NCBI GenBank assembly: GCA_030065095.1
Contig: JASJDP010000028.1
Location: forward strand, 116,226-180,225
Reading direction: 5' to 3'
Length of the DNA: 64,000 nucleotides
Source of the DNA: Rhodobacter sp.
GTDB taxonomy: Bacteria > Pseudomonadota > Alphaproteobacteria > Rhodobacterales > Rhodobacteraceae
Under the pieces are notes generated by a model, which had not been told where the DNA came from, searched no databases, and saw nothing but the letters and a program-made list of their open reading frames with translations. The translations under genes were made by a program, and so were the position numbers. This document shows, piece by piece, positions 9,029-17,645 of the stretch (position 1 is its first letter; each line of letters starts with the position of its first letter).

Positions 9029-10015
9029 ATGAGCCTTCCTTCCTCCATGACCGCCATCGAGATCTCCGAGCCCGGCGGGCCAGAGGTTCTGCGACCGGTC
9101 ACCCGCCCGGTACCGGTGCCAGGGCACGGGCAGGTGTTGATCCAGGTGGCCTATGCCGGGGTGAACCGGCCGGATGCTCTGCAGCGCGCGGGGAGCTATG
9201 CGCCGCCGCCGGGTGCATCGGATTTGCCGGGGCTGGAGGCGGCGGGCACGATTGCGGCGGTCGGGCCGGGCGTGGCCGAGTGGTCCGCCGGCGACGCGGT
9301 CTGTGCTTTGCTGCCCGGAGGTGGCTATGCAGCCTATGCGGTGACGTCGGCGGCTCATTGCCTGCCGGTGCCAAGGGGGATGGGACTGAAAGCGGCGGCG
9401 TGCCTGCCAGAGACGTATTTCACCGTCTGGACGAACGTATTCCAGCGCGGCGGATTGACCGCGGGCGAGCGGTTCTTGGTGCATGGCGGATCTTCTGGGA
9501 TCGGAACCACAGCGATTCAGTTGGGTCGCATATTCGGCGCGCGGGTTTTCGCAACGGCGGGATCGGACAAAAAGTGCCGGGCCTGTGCGGAGCTCGGTGC
9601 AGAGCGGACGATCAACTACCGAGAAGAGGATTTCGTGGCCGTGATGCGCAGCGAAGGCGGCGCGGACCTGATCCTCGACATGGTGGGTGGGGGCTATATC
9701 CCGCGCAACATCAAGGCGTTGGCCGATGACGGTCGGCTGGTGCAGATCGCGTTCCTGTCGGGGCCGAAGGTCGAGCTGAACTTTGCCGAGGTGATGGTGC
9801 GCCGGCTGACGATCACCGGCTCGACCCTCCGGCCGCAAAGCGATCTGGCCAAGGCCCGGATTGCCGAGGGTCTGCGCGCGCAAGTCTGGCCGCATCTGGA
9901 CAGCGGGCGGGTGGCACCGGTGTTGGATTCGGAATTTCCGCTGGAAAAGGCGGCCGAGGCGCATGCGCGGATGGAGAGCTCGGCGCATATCGGCAAGATC
10001 GTGTTGAAGGTCTAG
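9029..10015 (+). CDS. NAD(P)H-quinone oxidoreductase, PIG3 family (zinc-free MDR)
   Basis: 328 aa medium-chain dehydrogenase/reductase. The N-terminal GroES-like domain has AYAGVNRPDALQRAG, and the nucleotide-binding motif GGSSGIGTTAIQ is followed by YREEDF. The usual zinc-ligand Cys cluster is missing, as in quinone oxidoreductases (PIG3/QOR). It probably reduces quinones or reactive carbonyls with NADPH. It follows coq9 closely in the same orientation, which supports a quinone-related role. Confidence 0.87.
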   Translation: MSLPSSMTAIEISEPGGPEVLRPVTRPVPVPGHGQVLIQVAYAGVNRPDALQRAGSYAPPPGASDLPGLEAAGTIAAVGPGVAEWSAGDAVCALLPGGGYAAYAVTSAAHCLPVPRGMGLKAAACLPETYFTVWTNVFQRGGLTAGERFLVHGGSSGIGTTAIQLGRIFGARVFATAGSDKKCRACAELGAERTINYREEDFVAVMRSEGGADLILDMVGGGYIPRNIKALADDGRLVQIAFLSGPKVELNFAEVMVRRLTITGSTLRPQSDLAKARIAEGLRAQVWPHLDSGRVAPVLDSEFPLEKAAEAHARMESSAHIGKIVLKV

Positions 10016-10046
10016 GCGAGAAGCCCCTTGGAAGGCGCTTTACCGG

Positions 10047-10670
10047 TCAGCGGATCGGATCGAAAAGCGCATCTTGCATGGCACAGTCGCGGATCACATC
10101 GCTTCCGCACGCCCGCGGTTCCAGCGACCGGGTCAGGCAGACGCGCGCCTCCTGGATGCGGGCGGCTTTGCAGGTGATGGTCAGCATGTCCGCCGTCCAG
10201 TCAGGATTGGCCTGCAGGAACGCCTCTTCGATGACCGCTGCGGGGACCCGGACCGGTTTGTCGAGCTTGCGCAGGATGTCCGGGCGGGTGACACGGTCAA
10301 ACGCGACGCGCGCCAGAGCGAAGTAGTCCTCGGGCGACAGGCCCGAACAGCGACCGTGTTTCTTCCATTGATGCCATGCGGACCCCGACGAGCCCATGAT
10401 ATCGGCCATGGCCGCCGTCTCTGCGCGCGACGGGTTGCGTGTACCGCCGCGGCAATAGCTTGGCCAGCCGTCTTCGTATTGCGGCCAAAGACCGTGCAGC
10501 ACCCATCCGAGCGACCTGTCGCATTGCGGGTTGTCCCGGGCCTCGCCCTCCAGCGCGCAGAATGTCGGCGACCAGGACAGCGACAGCACGTAATAGTCGA
10601 ACGCGCCCGGCGGCTCGCCCTCGGCCCGGGCGAGCGTGGCGGTCAGCAGCAGGGCGGCGAGCCAGCGCAA
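10047..10670 (-). CDS. Ribonuclease T2 family protein (periplasmic RNase I-like)
   Basis: 207 aa with the start taken as TTG at 10670, which gives a good signal peptide (MRWLAALLLTATLARA) and has AGGA 10 bases upstream; no ATG fits. CAS I is WVLHGLWPQ (His 59) and CAS II is WHQWKKHGRC (His 100, Lys 104, His 105), both catalytic boxes of RNase T2. The position usually held by Glu in CAS II (HEWxKHG) is Gln 101 here. The enzyme cuts RNA through 2',3'-cyclic phosphates, likely in the periplasm. It is divergent from trcR with about 125 bases between them. Confidence 0.85.
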   Translation of the reverse strand: MRWLAALLLTATLARAEGEPPGAFDYYVLSLSWSPTFCALEGEARDNPQCDRSLGWVLHGLWPQYEDGWPSYCRGGTRNPSRAETAAMADIMGSSGSAWHQWKKHGRCSGLSPEDYFALARVAFDRVTRPDILRKLDKPVRVPAAVIEEAFLQANPDWTADMLTITCKAARIQEARVCLTRSLEPRACGSDVIRDCAMQDALFDPIR

Positions 10671-10796
10671 TTCGGTCTTTTCCTTCGGCCTTGGGATGTC
10701 TATATACGGCTTACCTTCCCTGAAAACGAAGACAGGGTCCAGCCGGGCCAGCCGTTTTCCCCGGCGAAGCAGGTTGTTGTCGAAGGAGGCACGTAC

Positions 10797-11555
10797 ATGA
10801 CCAAACCACTGATGGCGAAAGCGACCGCCGTTTGGCTGGTGGACAACACCACGATCAGCTTCAAGCAGATCGCGGATTTCTGCGGGCTGCACGAGCTGGA
10901 GGTTCAGGGGATCGCCGACGGCGACGTGGCCGCAGGCGTCAAGGGTTTCGATCCGATCGCCAACAATCAGCTGACCCAGGACGAAATCGATGCGGCGGAG
11001 AAGGACCCTCTGCACCAGCTGAAGCTCAAATTCTACGCCGCTGCCGTGGGCGAGGAAAAGCGGCGCGGCCCGCGCTACACCCCGCTTTCGAAACGGCAGG
11101 ACAGGCCCGCGGCGATCCTTTGGCTGGTCAAGTTCCACCCAGAGCTATCGGACGGTCAGATCGGCAAGCTGGTGGGTACGACCAAGCCGACGATTCAGGC
11201 GATCCGCGAACGGACGCACTGGAACATCAACAATATCCAGCCGATCGATCCTGTGGCGCTGGGGCTTTGCAAGCAATCCGAACTTGATGCAGCGGTGCAG
11301 AAGGCGGCGAAGAAGAAAGAAGCGGAAGGCGCGGTGATGTCGGACGACGAACGCCGCAAGCTGGTCTCGACCGAACAGAGCTTGGAGATGGAGACAGAGC
11401 CGCGGATACCCACGGCGATATCCGGGCTCGAGACCTTTTCGCTGACCGATGGCGATCCGCGCGGCGCGGAGGAAGAAGACGAGGATCTGCCGGACGCCGA
11501 CAGCTTCTTCAACCTGCCGTCCGACGACCAGCCGGATATCGACGAGGAAAAATAG
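10797..11555 (+). CDS. trcR: Cell-cycle transcriptional regulator TrcR (DUF1013)
   Basis: 252 aa. The sequence matches the DUF1013 family, called TrcR in Caulobacter/Brucella-type alphaproteobacteria: MTKPLMAKATAVWLVDNTTI, a helix-turn-helix (SFKQIADFCGLHELEVQGIA), and a second HTH-like block (SDGQIGKLVGTTKPTIQAIR). The tail is highly acidic. The ATG at 10797 has a GAAGGAGG site; the frame is open further upstream, but only antisense to the RNase gene. Known members link to RNA polymerase and cell-cycle transcription. Confidence 0.9.
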   Translation: MTKPLMAKATAVWLVDNTTISFKQIADFCGLHELEVQGIADGDVAAGVKGFDPIANNQLTQDEIDAAEKDPLHQLKLKFYAAAVGEEKRRGPRYTPLSKRQDRPAAILWLVKFHPELSDGQIGKLVGTTKPTIQAIRERTHWNINNIQPIDPVALGLCKQSELDAAVQKAAKKKEAEGAVMSDDERRKLVSTEQSLEMETEPRIPTAISGLETFSLTDGDPRGAEEEDEDLPDADSFFNLPSDDQPDIDEEK

Positions 11556-11609
11556 CCCCCAGGCGGAACCGACCATCCGTTGGGAACCGGTCGCCGACTC
11601 TGGGCCCGG

Positions 11610-12818
11610 TCAGACCGCCCCGGACTGATCCACCAGAAACCGCTCTGACAGCGGCAAGCCGGCGGCACCCAGGGCGCGGGCGTCGGCACCGACCGTGCCA
11701 GGGCGAATAGCCGGCCGCTGCAGGCCGGTCAGGTTGTGCCGGTCCAGGTGCCGGTCGGTCGCAGCGACCAGACGGCTGCGCAGATTTGCGGGGATCCAGC
11801 CGTCGATCAGCACGGCCTCGAAATCCATAACGGCACAGGCCGTGGTGACGGCATAGGCCAGACCGGCTGCGGCACTTTCGGTCCAGTCGGTCAGGATGCG
11901 GTCGTCGAACCCCCAGAATTCCGTGCCGGTCCAAAGGCTGGCAGTGTCGACGCCTGCCGCGCGGAGACGCATCTCCAGCACCACCAGGCTGGCGACATCG
12001 ATCAGCTGACGAACCTCGCCCCCTTCGGCCGGAACCGGCAAAGGCCCCAAAGCGCCTGCGTTTCCGCGCCCGGTGAACAGCGATCCGTTCAGAACGACGC
12101 CGCCGCCGATGAAATAGCCGACATAGAAGTACAGAAAGTCCTTGGGCTGGTCGGCCGGCCCGAAAACGACCTCGGCGCCGCAGGCGGCCGACGCGTCGTT
12201 CTGCAGAAAGACCGGGAAATCCACTGCCTCGGCGATGCTGGACCGGATATCCGCCGTGCGCCAGCCGGCCATTTCGCGTTCGGGAACGCCGATGGTCTGG
12301 GCCCAGTTCCAAAGATAAAAGGGCATTGCGATGCCAAGCCCAGCTATTCGCCGTTGCTGCAAAGGCGTCAAGTTTGCGGTAAGGCTGCCAATCTTTTCCA
12401 GCGCGAAGGCGACTGTCGCCTCTGGTGTCGGATAGCCATGGGTCCGCATTGTGCGGTGCAGGACCTTGCCGACGAAATCCGTCAGGACAAGCTCGACGCT
12501 GCGGCGGCCGACCTTGAGGCCCAGGAAATAGGCACCATCGGCGGCAAGCCGCATCGGAACCGATGGCTGACCCACCTTGCCGCGCACCGGGTCGCCCTTG
12601 ACCAGCAGCCCCTCGGCCTCGAGCGCGCGCATGATGACGGACACGGTTTGCGCCGACAGGCCCGAGACGCGGGCGATCTCGGCCTTGGCCAGCGGCCCGC
12701 GCTGGCGGATCAGCGACAGCACCAGCCGTTCGTTATGGGCGCGCATACCCGATTGGTTCGAACCGCGGATTGCCGACGCCTCTGCGGGTCCGGCAAGGCT
12801 TTCCGCCTGCTGTTGCAA
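11610..12818 (-). CDS. ROK family transcriptional repressor of the fructose operon (FrcR-like)
   Basis: 402 aa from a TTG start at 12818, with GGGAGGA 7-8 bases upstream; the frame opens earlier but lies in the operator. The N-terminal winged HTH (about 25-80, including GPLAKAEIARVSGLSAQTVS) is followed by the ROK sugar-kinase-like domain (YFLGLKVGRR, later FIGGGVVLNG). The ROK zinc/kinase signature is degenerate, as in repressors. It is divergent from frcBCA, with a 22-bp-arm inverted repeat between them, so it most likely represses both and responds to a sugar. Confidence 0.88.
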   Translation of the reverse strand: MQQQAESLAGPAEASAIRGSNQSGMRAHNERLVLSLIRQRGPLAKAEIARVSGLSAQTVSVIMRALEAEGLLVKGDPVRGKVGQPSVPMRLAADGAYFLGLKVGRRSVELVLTDFVGKVLHRTMRTHGYPTPEATVAFALEKIGSLTANLTPLQQRRIAGLGIAMPFYLWNWAQTIGVPEREMAGWRTADIRSSIAEAVDFPVFLQNDASAACGAEVVFGPADQPKDFLYFYVGYFIGGGVVLNGSLFTGRGNAGALGPLPVPAEGGEVRQLIDVASLVVLEMRLRAAGVDTASLWTGTEFWGFDDRILTDWTESAAAGLAYAVTTACAVMDFEAVLIDGWIPANLRSRLVAATDRHLDRHNLTGLQRPAIRPGTVGADARALGAAGLPLSERFLVDQSGAV

Positions 12819-12864
12819 AAAATGTCCTCCCGCGACCGTGTCGCCTAAGCATGGGTGTGGCGTG

Positions 12865-12913
12865 TACACCTGTCAATAAATAAATCACAGGGATTTATTT
12901 ATTGACAGGTGTA
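12865..12913. promoter_or_regulatory. Divergent operator: perfect inverted repeat with embedded -35 boxes
   Basis: Arms 12865-12886 and 12892-12913 are 22 bases each and fully complementary (left arm begins TACACCTGTCAATAAA), around a 5-base centre ACAGG. TTGACA occurs on the plus strand at 12902-12907 and on the minus strand at 12871-12876, so each arm carries a consensus -35 box, one for frcB and one for the repressor gene. Binding by the ROK protein would block both promoters. Confidence 0.85.
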
Positions 12914-13015
12914 TCCGAATCCGTTTTTCTGCCGTCGATGCGTGCCGGAGGGGAAAGCCTTGGCAGCTTCGATTGGCAGGGTATCCTGCCGGGGCAACAT
13001 TTGGGAGGAAAACTC

Positions 13016-14041
13016 ATGAAAACCATCAAGACAGCACTTTATGGTGCAGCAGCGACCATCGCTTTGGGCACCGCCGCGCATGCCGGCAGCCACGGCATCA
13101 CCGCCTGCCTCATCACCAAGACCGACACCAACCCGTTCTTTGTCAAGATGAAAGAGGGCGCGACCGCCAAGGCCGAAGAGCTGGGCATCACGCTGAAGAG
13201 CTTCGCCGGTCGGCTTGACGGCGACCACGAAACCCAGGTCGCCGCGATCGAGACCTGTATCGCCGACGGCGCCAAGGGCATCCTGCTGACCGCGTCGGAC
13301 ACCTCGTCGATCACGCCCGCCGTGCAGCAGGCGCGCGACGCCGGCCTGGTTGTCATCGCGCTCGACACGCCGCTTGATCCGGCCGACGCCGCCGACATGA
13401 CGTTTGCCACCGACAATTTCGTCGCCGGCGAACTGATCGGTGCCTGGGCCGCTGCGCAGTTGGGCGACGATGCCGCCAAAGCCAAGATCGGCATGCTGAA
13501 CATCAACGTCAGCCAGCCCACCGTCGGCGTGCTGCGCAACCAGGGCTTCCTGACCGGGTTCGGCATCGACCTCGGCGACCCGAAGAAGTGGGGCGACGAG
13601 ACCGACCCGCGGATCGTCGGCAATGAAGTCAGCGACGGCAACGAAGAAGGCGGCCGCAAAGGGATGGAAAACCTGTTGGCGATCGATTCCGAGATCAACG
13701 TGGTCTACACCATCAACGAGCCGGCCGCCGCCGGCGCCTACGAGGCACTGAAAGCCATTGGCCGCGAAAACGACGTTCTGGTCGTCTCGGTCGACGGCGG
13801 CTGCCCCGGGGTCCAGAACGTGGGCGACGGCGTGATCGGCGCGACCAGCCAGCAGTACCCGCTGCTGATGGCCTCGCTGGGCATCGAGGCGATCAAGGCC
13901 TGGGCCGAGGATGGCACCAAGCCGGACAACACCCCCGGCAAGGACTTCTTCGACACCGGCGTGGCGCTGATCACCGACAAGCCGGCCGAGGGCGTCGACT
14001 CGATCTCGGTCGCCGAGGGCATGGACCTCTGCTGGGGCTGA
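13016..14041 (+). CDS. frcB: Fructose ABC transporter substrate-binding protein
   Basis: 341 aa periplasmic type-1 sugar-binding protein with a signal peptide ([18 protein letters not shown], cut near HAG). [15 protein letters not shown] is the usual first strand of ribose/fructose-type binding proteins, and SVDGGCPGV is a late ligand-side motif. Closest in type to FrcB of Sinorhizobium. The ATG at 13016 has GGGAGGAA 6 bases upstream. It is the first gene of frcBCA and is followed by a strong hairpin that would protect the upstream mRNA and raise binding-protein output. Confidence 0.9.
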   Translation: MKTIKTALYGAAATIALGTAAHAGSHGITACLITKTDTNPFFVKMKEGATAKAEELGITLKSFAGRLDGDHETQVAAIETCIADGAKGILLTASDTSSITPAVQQARDAGLVVIALDTPLDPADAADMTFATDNFVAGELIGAWAAAQLGDDAAKAKIGMLNINVSQPTVGVLRNQGFLTGFGIDLGDPKKWGDETDPRIVGNEVSDGNEEGGRKGMENLLAIDSEINVVYTINEPAAAGAYEALKAIGRENDVLVVSVDGGCPGVQNVGDGVIGATSQQYPLLMASLGIEAIKAWAEDGTKPDNTPGKDFFDTGVALITDKPAEGVDSISVAEGMDLCWG

Positions 14042-14060
14042 GGTCGCGGAAAAGGCATCT

Positions 14061-14083
14061 GGGGGGCGGCGAGCCCGCCCCCC
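14061..14083 (+). promoter_or_regulatory. Intra-operon mRNA hairpin between frcB and frcC
   Basis: GGGGGGCGG (14061-14069) pairs with CCGCCCCCC (14075-14083). There is no T-run after it. This is typical of stabilising or partial-termination hairpins behind binding-protein genes. Confidence 0.65.
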
Positions 14084-14167
14084 GGGTGAACAGGAGACGC
14101 CATACCGGCGGCGCCGATGCTGCCCCATGATCGACGCGTGGGTTCAGCGAGAAAGCAGGGGGATTCC

Positions 14168-15241
14168 ATGGCAGAGACCGCCTCCAAAGGGCAGGAGTTC
14201 GAATCGGTTTTGGCCGACAGCGCCACCGAAGTCGCCGAGTTCGAGGACGAGCGCACGGGCTTCGTTTACCGGTTCCAGAACGTCCTGCACCAGAACCCGG
14301 CCATCGTGCCGCTGATCGTCCTGGTCGCGGCCATCGTGATCTTCGGGCTGCTTCTGGGGTCCAAGTTCTTCTCGCCCTTCGCCCTGACGCTGATCCTGCA
14401 ACAGGTGCAAATCGTCGGCATCGTCGCTGCGGCGCAGTCGCTGGTGATCCTGACCGCCGGCATCGACCTTTCGGTTGGCGCGATCATGGTGCTGAGCAGC
14501 GTGGTGATGGGTCAATTCACCTTCCGTTACGGGCTGCCGCCCTCGGTCGCGGTGGTCTGCGGCCTGCTCTGCGGCACGCTCTGCGGCTTCATCAACGGCT
14601 GGCTGGTGGCGAAGGTCAAGCTGCCGCCCTTCATCGTGACGCTGGGCATGTGGCAGATCGTGCTGGCCACGAACTTCCTCTATTCTGCCAACGAAACGAT
14701 CCGCAGCCAGGATATCGCCGAAACCGCGCCGCTGCTGCAGCTCTTCGGCACCAAGTTCAAGGTTTTCGGCGCCGTGTTCACAGTGGGCGTGATCTTCATG
14801 GTGGTGCTGGTCTTCGCACTGGCATATGCCCTGAAACACACCGCTTGGGGCCGGCATGTCTACGCGGCGGGCGACGACCCCGAGGCAGCGGAACTTTCGG
14901 GCGTGCAAGTCGACAAGGTGTTGATTTCGGTCTACGTGCTGTCCGGCCTGATCTGCGCCTTCGCCGGCTGGGCGCTGATCGGTCGGATCGGATCGGTCTC
15001 GCCAACGTCCGGTCAATTGGCCAATATCGAAAGCATCACCGCGGTCGTGATTGGGGGCATCTCGCTCTTCGGCGGGCGCGGGTCGATCCTGGGCGCCTTC
15101 TTCGGGGCGCTGATCGTCGGTGTATTCACGCTTGGCCTGCGCCTGTTGGGCGCGGACGCCCAGTGGACCTTCCTGCTGATCGGCGTGCTGATCATTGCCG
15201 CCGTGGCCGTGGACCAGTGGATCAGAAAGGTGTCGGTCTGA
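14168..15241 (+). CDS. frcC: Fructose ABC transporter permease
   Basis: 357 aa membrane protein of the BPD_transp_2/RbsC family, with about 8-10 hydrophobic segments from residue 45 on. The family pattern LTAGIDLSVGAIM is present, and a cytosolic loop holds GDDPEAAELSGV, the contact for the ATPase. The ATG at 14168 has AGGGGG upstream. The TGA overlaps the first base of the frcA ATG, so the two are translationally coupled. Confidence 0.9.
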   Translation: MAETASKGQEFESVLADSATEVAEFEDERTGFVYRFQNVLHQNPAIVPLIVLVAAIVIFGLLLGSKFFSPFALTLILQQVQIVGIVAAAQSLVILTAGIDLSVGAIMVLSSVVMGQFTFRYGLPPSVAVVCGLLCGTLCGFINGWLVAKVKLPPFIVTLGMWQIVLATNFLYSANETIRSQDIAETAPLLQLFGTKFKVFGAVFTVGVIFMVVLVFALAYALKHTAWGRHVYAAGDDPEAAELSGVQVDKVLISVYVLSGLICAFAGWALIGRIGSVSPTSGQLANIESITAVVIGGISLFGGRGSILGAFFGALIVGVFTLGLRLLGADAQWTFLLIGVLIIAAVAVDQWIRKVSV

Positions 15242-16014
15242 TGGAACCTATTCTCAAAGCCCGCAATCTGGTCAAGCGCTTCGGCCGCGTGACCGCGCTT
15301 GACGGCGCCGACTTCGATCTGCGGCCGGGAGAGATCCTGTCGGTGATCGGCGACAACGGCGCCGGGAAATCGGTGATGATCAAGGCGCTGTCCGGCGCGT
15401 TGCAGGTCGACTCGGGCGAGATGATGCTGGAAGGCACACCCTTTCACTTCCACTCGCCCATCGACGCTCGCGCGGCGGGGATCGAGACGGTCTATCAGAC
15501 GCTTGCCATGTCGCCCGCCCTGTCCATCGCCGACAACATGTTCATGGGGCGCGAGCTGCGCCGACCCGGCATTCGCGGTCAGTGGTTCCGGCAGCTCGAC
15601 CGTCCAGCGATGGAGAAATTCGCCCGCGACAAGCTGACGGAACTGGGGCTTCTGACGATCCAGAACATCAATCAGGCGGTCGAAACCCTGTCGGGCGGCC
15701 AGCGCCAGGGCATCGCTGTGGCGCGCGCTGCCGCTTTCGGGTCCAAGGTGATCATCCTTGACGAGCCCACCGCGGCTCTGGGCGTCAAGGAAAGCCGCCG
15801 GGTGCTGGAACTGATCGCTGACGTCAAGTCGCGCGGCATCTCGATCGTGCTGATCAGCCACAACATGCCGCATGTTTTCGAGATCAGCGACCGCATCCAC
15901 ATCCACCGCCTGGGCAAGCGCCTGACGGTGATCAAGCCGGGCGACTATTCGATGTCGGACGCCGTTGCCTTCATGACCGGTGCGAAACACCCCGATCAGG
16001 AGATCGCCGCCTGA
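15241..16014 (+). CDS. frcA: Fructose ABC transporter ATP-binding protein
   Basis: 257 aa single-domain ABC ATPase of the sugar-import type: Walker A GDNGAGKS (about residue 37), signature LSGGQRQG, Walker B VIILDEP, and H-loop SHNMPH. It has one nucleotide-binding domain rather than the fused pair of RbsA/MglA, as in FrcA. The start overlaps the frcC stop by one base. No fructokinase gene (frcK) follows, unlike the Sinorhizobium frcBCAK order. Confidence 0.9.
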   Translation: MEPILKARNLVKRFGRVTALDGADFDLRPGEILSVIGDNGAGKSVMIKALSGALQVDSGEMMLEGTPFHFHSPIDARAAGIETVYQTLAMSPALSIADNMFMGRELRRPGIRGQWFRQLDRPAMEKFARDKLTELGLLTIQNINQAVETLSGGQRQGIAVARAAAFGSKVIILDEPTAALGVKESRRVLELIADVKSRGISIVLISHNMPHVFEISDRIHIHRLGKRLTVIKPGDYSMSDAVAFMTGAKHPDQEIAA

Positions 16015-16117
16015 CGCCGGGCACCACGCCGTTGGATCTGGCGGCCGGGCTGACGATCTGATCGACCTGAAGCAAAGGCGCAAATCAACACGGAGCTAAC
16101 CGCCATTTACTGCGGCC

Positions 16118-17488
16118 GTGTTTCCTGCCACCGTCGGTTCCATGTTAGAGACCGTCGCCGTTCCGCTTTGGCTTTTGGTCCTGATCCTGCTGTTCGCAGC
16201 GGTGACTTTCGCGTCGCATTTCCTGTTCCCAAGCGTGCGCTGGTTCGTACGGCGGCGCATGGAACGGGTCGTGGCGCGGATCAATGCCCGGCTCGAGCGG
16301 CCGATCCAGCCGTTCAAGCTGGCCCGCCGGCACGACATGATCCAGCGGCTTCTGTACGACCCGAAGGTGGCGGAGGCGGTGACGGAGCACGCGCGGCTGG
16401 AGGGCATGCCCGAGAACGTGGCGTTCGAAGAGGCGAAGGGGTATGCGCGCGAGATCGTTCCGGCGTTTTCCGCCAGCGCCTATTTCGGGCCCGCGCTGCG
16501 GTTCGCGCGGTGGCTCAGCCGGGCGCTTTACACGGTGCATCTGGACGACAGCAACGACGCGGCGCTGAAGGCGATCGACAGCGAAGCGACGGTTGTCTTC
16601 ATGATGAACCACCGGTCCAATATGGACTACCTTCTGGTGACCTATCTGGTGGCCGACCGCTCGGCCCTGTCCTATGCGGTGGGGGAATGGGCGCGCGTCT
16701 GGCCCTTGTCGCGGCTCATTCGGGCGATGGGCGCCTTCTTTATCCGGCGAAAGTCGCGCAACACGCTCTACCGCAGGGTGCTGGCGCGTTATGTGCAACT
16801 GGCAACGCGGGGGGGCGTGACACAGGCGATCTTCCCGGAGGGCGGGCTCAGTCTGGACGGATCCGTGGGGCCACCGAAACTGGGACTGCTGAGCTATATC
16901 CTGGCGGATTTCGACGCGGAGGCGGATCGCGACGTCGTCTTTGTACCGGTGGCCTTGAACTATGACCGGGTGCTGGAGGACCGGGTGCTGACTGAGGCAG
17001 CCAGGAACGGCGACCGGAAATTTCGCGCCTCGGTGCCGGTGGCGATCGGGTTCGCGATGCGTCATGCCTGGCGCCGGATGACGGGCAAGGCGGTGCGGTT
17101 TGGCCATGCCGGTGTCGGGTTCGGCGATCCATTGTCGCTGAAGTCCTTTATCGCGGCACACCGCGGTGAGGTGATCGAGGGTGTGGGCGAGGAACTGAGG
17201 CAGCGGATCTGCACCGTGATCCCGGTGCTGCCGGTACCGTTGGTGGCCTATCTGATGCGCCGGGCGGACGGGACGGTCACGCGCGAGGCATTGGTTCAGG
17301 CCGCGGGGCCCTATCTGCAACGGCTCAGTCATCCGGCGATGACGGATGCTAAGAAGGTAGTGGCGGACGGGCTGTCGAGCCTGCTGACCCGGCATATTGT
17401 GCGCGAGGGGCCGGACGGAATTCGGATCGTTCCCGAGGAGGCCAGGCTGCTGGGATATTACGCGCGGTCGGTTGCACACCGGTTCTGA
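16118..17488 (+). CDS. PlsB-like glycerol-phosphate acyltransferase
   Basis: 456 aa from a GTG at 16118; an ATG at 16142 is an alternative, and neither has a clear SD. One N-terminal transmembrane segment (about 10-32) is followed by the four acyltransferase blocks: NHRSNMDYL (HX4D), GAFFIRRKSRNTLYRRV, FPEGGLSLDG, and VFVPVALNYDRV. The blocks match PlsB-type glycerol-3-phosphate or lysophosphatidate acyltransferases, but the protein is much shorter than E. coli PlsB. It acts at the inner membrane in phospholipid synthesis. It stands alone before ccr. Confidence 0.82.
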   Translation: MFPATVGSMLETVAVPLWLLVLILLFAAVTFASHFLFPSVRWFVRRRMERVVARINARLERPIQPFKLARRHDMIQRLLYDPKVAEAVTEHARLEGMPENVAFEEAKGYAREIVPAFSASAYFGPALRFARWLSRALYTVHLDDSNDAALKAIDSEATVVFMMNHRSNMDYLLVTYLVADRSALSYAVGEWARVWPLSRLIRAMGAFFIRRKSRNTLYRRVLARYVQLATRGGVTQAIFPEGGLSLDGSVGPPKLGLLSYILADFDAEADRDVVFVPVALNYDRVLEDRVLTEAARNGDRKFRASVPVAIGFAMRHAWRRMTGKAVRFGHAGVGFGDPLSLKSFIAAHRGEVIEGVGEELRQRICTVIPVLPVPLVAYLMRRADGTVTREALVQAAGPYLQRLSHPAMTDAKKVVADGLSSLLTRHIVREGPDGIRIVPEEARLLGYYARSVAHRF

Positions 17489-17552
17489 TGCAGTTGCGGC
17501 GAACACTGTGCAAACGCAGCGGACATAAAATTACAAAATCGGCGCATTTCTG

Positions 17553-17570
17553 TTTGCATAGTTGCGCAAA
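17553..17570. promoter_or_regulatory. TTTGC-N8-GCAAA inverted site upstream of ccr
   Basis: TTTGC (17553-17557) and GCAAA (17566-17570) form an inverted repeat about 75 bases before the ccr start; GTGCAAAC lies further up near 17507. Short-chain acyl-CoA regulators of the RamB/PccR type bind TTTGCAAA-like repeats, so this may be such a site. The match is imperfect. Confidence 0.4.
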
Positions 17571-17645
17571 CGTGCTTATTCGGATCTGAACGCGTGCGCG
17601 ATTCTGCGGCGCGGCACGGATCAACTCGGACGAAGGAGCCCGGCC

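Noticed and set aside
10074..10796. N-terminal extension of TrcR
   Set aside because: The frame is open, but it is antisense to RNase T2, and the family start with a strong SD is at 10797.
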